Origin: Paraburkholderia sp. LEh10
Lineage (GTDB): Bacteria > Pseudomonadota > Gammaproteobacteria > Burkholderiales > Burkholderiaceae
Assembly: GCF_017814945.1 (NCBI RefSeq)
Contig: NZ_JAGIPX010000040.1
Location: 1 to 64,000, forward strand
Direction: 5' to 3'
DNA length: 64,000 nt
The position numbers and the translations under genes were made by a program. The notes beneath the pieces were generated by a model that ran no database searches, had not been told where the DNA came from, and saw only the letters and a list, made by a program, of their open reading frames with translations. Below are positions 61,031 to 64,000 of this stretch, in pieces (the stretch's first letter is position 1; the number at the start of each line of letters is the position of its first letter).

Positions 61031-62830
61031 TCACGCCTTCTGCTCGGGCTGGCGCAAGCGGATGTGCAGTTCGCGCAGCTGGCGCTCGTCGACTTCGCTC
61101 GGCGCCTGCGTGAGCAGGTCCTGTGCGCGCTGCGTCTTCGGGAACGCGATCACGTCGCGGATCGAGTCGGCGCCCGCCATCATCGTGACGATACGGTCCA
61201 GACCGAACGCGATACCGCCGTGCGGGGGCGCGCCGTACTGCAGCGCGTCCAGCAGGAAGCCGAACTTCAGGCGCGCTTCTTCCGCGCCGATCTTCAGCGC
61301 ACGGAACACCTTGCTCTGCACGTCTTCCTGGAAGATACGCACCGAGCCGCCGCCGATTTCCCAGCCGTTCAGCACCATGTCGTAGGCCTTCGCGAGGCAG
61401 CGGCCCGGGTCAGTTTCCAGATATTCGAGGTGTTCGTCCTTCGGGCTCGTGAACGGGTGGTGCGCGGCGACGTAGCGGTTTTCCTCTTCGTCGTATTCGA
61501 ACATCGGGAAGTCCACGACCCACAGCGGCTTCCAGCCCGACTCGACGAGGCCGTTGGCCTTGCCGAACTCCGAATGGCCGATCTTCAGGCGCAGCGCGCC
61601 GAGGCTGTCGTTCACGACCTTCGCGCGATCCGCCGCGAAGAAAATGATGTCGCCATCCTGCGCGCCCGTACGCTCGATGATCGCGGCGATCGCGGCGTCG
61701 TGCAGGTTCTTGACGATCGGGCTTTGCAGGCCGTCACGGCCCTTCGCGACTTCGTTGATCTTGATCCACGCGAGGCCCTTCGCGCCGTAGATGCGCACGA
61801 ATTCCGTGTAGCTGTCGATGTCGCCACGCGACAGCTCGCCGCCCTTCGGTATGCGCAGCGCCGCGACGCGGCCGTCCTTCGTGTTCGCGGGCGTGCTGAA
61901 CACCTTGAAGTCGACGTCCTTCATCGCGTCCGTCAACTCCGTGAATTCGAGCTTCACGCGCAGGTCCGGCTTGTCCGAACCGAAACGGCGCATCGCTTCC
62001 GAATACGGCATCACGGCGAACTTCGCGTCCAGCTCGACGCCGATCGTTTCCTTGAACACATGGCGCGTCATGTCTTCGAACAGATCGCGGATTTCCTGCT
62101 CGCTCAGGAACGACGTTTCGCAGTCGATCTGCGTGAATTCCGGCTGACGGTCAGCACGCAGGTCTTCATCACGGAAGCACTTGGTGATCTGGTAGTAGCG
62201 GTCGAAGTTCGCGACCATCAACAGCTGCTTGAAGAGCTGCGGCGATTGCGGCAGCGCGAAGAACTGGCCCGCGTTCACGCGCGACGGCACGAGGTAGTCG
62301 CGCGCGCCCTCCGGCGTGCTCTTGGTCAGCATCGGCGTTTCGATGTCGATGAAGCCGCGCGAATCCAGATACTTGCGCACCTCCATCGCGACGCGATAAC
62401 GCAGGCGCAGGTTGTGCTGCATCTGCGGACGGCGCAGGTCCAGCACGCGATGCGTGAGGCGCGTGGTTTCCGACAGGTTGTCGTCGTCGAGCTGGAACGG
62501 CGGCGTCACGGACGCGTTCAGTACGCTCAGCTCGTGGCACAGCACTTCGATCTTGCCGCTCTTCAGGCTGGCGTTGGTCGTGCCTTCCGGACGGTTGCGC
62601 ACGACACCCTTCACCTGAACGCAGAACTCGTTGCGCACGCCTTCTGCCGTCTTGAACATCTCCGCGCGGTCCGGGTCGCAGACAACCTGAACGAGGCCTT
62701 CGCGGTCGCGCAGGTCGATGAAGATAACGCCGCCATGGTCGCGGCGCCGGCTCACCCAGCCGCACAGCGACACGGTTTGACCCAGCAGGTGTTCGGTCAC
62801 CAGACCGCAGTATTCAGATCTCATCGACAT
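61031..62830 (-). CDS. aspS: Aspartyl-tRNA synthetase
   Basis: A 599-residue class IIb enzyme of the long bacterial type. An N-terminal OB-fold anticodon-binding domain (VSLCGWVSRRRDHGGVIFIDLRD) is followed by the catalytic core with motif 2 (FRDEDLRADRQPEFTQID), an inserted GAD domain (about 290-420) and motif 3 (AFGLDRIVTMM). It charges tRNA-Asp and, in organisms lacking AsnRS, may also charge tRNA-Asn; this cannot be decided here. Upstream lie the DUF502 and FmdB genes on the same strand. Confidence 0.97.
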   Translation of the reverse strand: MSMRSEYCGLVTEHLLGQTVSLCGWVSRRRDHGGVIFIDLRDREGLVQVVCDPDRAEMFKTAEGVRNEFCVQVKGVVRNRPEGTTNASLKSGKIEVLCHELSVLNASVTPPFQLDDDNLSETTRLTHRVLDLRRPQMQHNLRLRYRVAMEVRKYLDSRGFIDIETPMLTKSTPEGARDYLVPSRVNAGQFFALPQSPQLFKQLLMVANFDRYYQITKCFRDEDLRADRQPEFTQIDCETSFLSEQEIRDLFEDMTRHVFKETIGVELDAKFAVMPYSEAMRRFGSDKPDLRVKLEFTELTDAMKDVDFKVFSTPANTKDGRVAALRIPKGGELSRGDIDSYTEFVRIYGAKGLAWIKINEVAKGRDGLQSPIVKNLHDAAIAAIIERTGAQDGDIIFFAADRAKVVNDSLGALRLKIGHSEFGKANGLVESGWKPLWVVDFPMFEYDEEENRYVAAHHPFTSPKDEHLEYLETDPGRCLAKAYDMVLNGWEIGGGSVRIFQEDVQSKVFRALKIGAEEARLKFGFLLDALQYGAPPHGGIAFGLDRIVTMMAGADSIRDVIAFPKTQRAQDLLTQAPSEVDERQLRELHIRLRQPEQKA

Positions 62831-62902
62831 GATGTTTGTCTTTCGTTTTGCATTAGTTGATCGGCGCGCGCCGCATCGCGTTGCGGGCGGCGCGTGCCGG
62901 CA

Positions 62903-63559
62903 TTACAGCGGTGGCTCGACGGGCGTGCGGCGCTCCGGCGCCGGCTGATTAGCGGGCGGAGAGACGACGCCCATCGAGACGATGTACTTGAGTGCGGCGT
63001 CGACGGTCATGTCGAGCTCGATTACTTCGCTTTTCGGCACCATCAGGAAGAAGCCGGACGTCGGGTTCGGCGTGGTCGGCACGTACACGCTGACGTAGTC
63101 TTCCTTCAGGTGGTTGACGACGTCGCCGCCGGGGATGCCCGTCAGAAATCCGATCGTGTAGGCCCCTTTGCGCGGATATTCGATCAGCAGCGCCTTACGG
63201 AACGCATTGCCGCTCGACGACAGCAGCGTGTCGGACACCTGCTTGACGCTGGTATAGATCGGACCGACGACGGGAATCCGCGCGACGATCACTTCCCACC
63301 AGCCGACGAGCTTCTGCCCAACGAAGTTCTGCGTCAATAGCCCGACAACAAAAATGAAAGCGAGCGTCAGCACGGCGCCGAGACCGGGCAGGCGGAAGCC
63401 GAGCAGCCGCTCCGGCTGCCACGCGCGGGGCAGCAACAGCAGCGTCTGATCCATCGTGCCGATGATCAGGCCAAGCACCCACAACGTGATGGCAAGAGGC
63501 ACCAGCACCAGCAGGCCCGTCAGGAACACCGTTTTGAGCGTGGTCTTTTTCGTCGTCAT
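62903..63559 (-). CDS. DUF502 domain-containing membrane protein
   Basis: A 218-residue inner-membrane protein with two or three hydrophobic segments (about residues 10-30 and 58-76). The conserved RIPVVGPIYTSVKQV block and the GFLTG...VYVPTTPNPTSGFF pattern are typical of DUF502. Its molecular role is unknown. Between the FmdB-like gene and aspS, an arrangement common in beta-proteobacteria. The C-terminal tail is Pro/Glu-rich and variable. Confidence 0.9.
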   Translation of the reverse strand: MTTKKTTLKTVFLTGLLVLVPLAITLWVLGLIIGTMDQTLLLLPRAWQPERLLGFRLPGLGAVLTLAFIFVVGLLTQNFVGQKLVGWWEVIVARIPVVGPIYTSVKQVSDTLLSSSGNAFRKALLIEYPRKGAYTIGFLTGIPGGDVVNHLKEDYVSVYVPTTPNPTSGFFLMVPKSEVIELDMTVDAALKYIVSMGVVSPPANQPAPERRTPVEPPL

Positions 63560-63626
63560 GTATACCGCCAGAAATCCGCGCGAACCCCTTGCGCGGCGTC
63601 TACGTCGCTTTCAAGTCGCGAAACTG

Positions 63627-63977
63627 CTACGCGCCCGAGTTGCTGGCGGGCGCAGCCGCCGCTGCGGGCGCCGCAGCCGGCGTGCTCGAAGAGGCGGCGT
63701 TGTCGGACGAACCGGCGTCCGGCTTGCTGTCCGTCTTCGAGGCTTCCGCGCCCGAGCCGTTGCTGGAAGCGCCTGAGCCCGAGCCCGAATTGCCGCCACC
63801 GCGGAAGTCCGTGACGTACCAGCCCGAACCCTTCAGCTGAAAGCCGGCGGCAGTGACCTGCTTGCGGAACGCATCGGCTCCGCACTCGGGGCATTGCGTC
63901 AACGGGGCGTCGCTCATTTTTTGAAGCACGTCCTTCCCGAAGCCGCATGACTCGCAACGATAAGCGTAGATCGGCAT
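63627..63977 (-). CDS. FmdB-type zinc ribbon protein
   Basis: A 116-residue protein beginning MPIYAYRCESCGFGKDV. Two CxxC knuckles (CESC, CPEC) bind zinc. The domain ends near residue 60 with KGSGWYVTDF. The remaining half is a Gly/Ser/Ala-rich low-complexity tail. FmdB was first described as a regulatory candidate of formamidase genes, but most members have no proven role. It lies 67 bases upstream of the DUF502 gene. Confidence 0.9.
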   Translation of the reverse strand: MPIYAYRCESCGFGKDVLQKMSDAPLTQCPECGADAFRKQVTAAGFQLKGSGWYVTDFRGGGNSGSGSGASSNGSGAEASKTDSKPDAGSSDNAASSSTPAAAPAAAAAPASNSGA

Positions 63978-64000
63978 GACTTGTCCCTACAGAAATCTCT

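Noticed and set aside
61064..62860. A 598-codon plus-strand open frame antisense to aspS
   Set aside because: It mirrors the aspS coding frame and shows the Arg/Ala/His-rich composition of a shadow frame.

Overview
The window is a high-GC, densely coded chromosomal segment that fits the Burkholderiaceae, most likely a Paraburkholderia- or Burkholderia-type genome. This rests on protein flavour and gene order (dusB-fis, ruvC-ruvA-ruvB, tyrS-dtd-phosphatase, rplM-rpsI, rsmA-pdxA-surA-lptD then amgK-murU, gltIJKL). There is no prophage, integrase, transposase, CRISPR array or tRNA gene. About 56 protein genes, the RNase P RNA and one strong small-RNA candidate can be supported.

Layout. 1-9 kb: the first codons of a transhydrogenase alpha subunit (pntA, minus strand, cut by the window edge), a Nudix hydrolase with mnmA, a membrane-anchored glutamate-synthase-like protein, a solitary RHH regulator, an M48 lipoprotein protease, a GST, and pepP-ubiH. 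9-20 kb: housekeeping genes dusB-fis, purH, ruvC-ruvA-ruvB, then tyrS-dtd-phosphatase, anmK, erpA and rplM-rpsI. 20-26 kb: a promoter-terminator cassette that looks like an anti-Shine-Dalgarno sRNA, osmC, rnpB (which overlaps the end of a DUF3025 gene), pyrC, a class II amidotransferase and a low-GC orphan gene. 26-33 kb: glutamate/aspartate ABC transporter gltIJKL, glutamate dehydrogenase, a HypT-like LysR regulator and purB. 33-52 kb: an envelope-rich block (gloA, porin, rsmA-pdxA-surA-lptD, amgK-murU, Atm1-type ABC exporter, thioesterase, a PAS/LOV-like GGDEF-EAL protein, fdhD and partner, a crotonase) bracketed by two inverted copies of a ~444-bp palindromic repeat. 52-59 kb: a beta-oxidation cluster (thiolase, FadB-like, acyl-CoA dehydrogenase, TetR). 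59-64 kb: cardiolipin synthase, nudB, aspS, DUF502 and FmdB-type genes.

How the genes fit together. The glt transporter and gdhA form a glutamate uptake and use neighbourhood. anmK plus amgK-murU supply most of a peptidoglycan-recycling route to UDP-MurNAc. surA, lptD and the porin serve outer-membrane biogenesis. The acyl-CoA genes look like one fatty-acid degradation regulon with its own TetR regulator.

The most unusual items are the ~90-nt sRNA candidate at 20596-20687; the degenerate LOV-like domain in the c-di-GMP protein; the inverted long repeats at 33.4 and 52.0 kb; a 43-nt hairpin element present four times with compensatory base changes; and the protein gene that ends inside rnpB. 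All function calls come from reading motifs and family resemblance; no database search was run.
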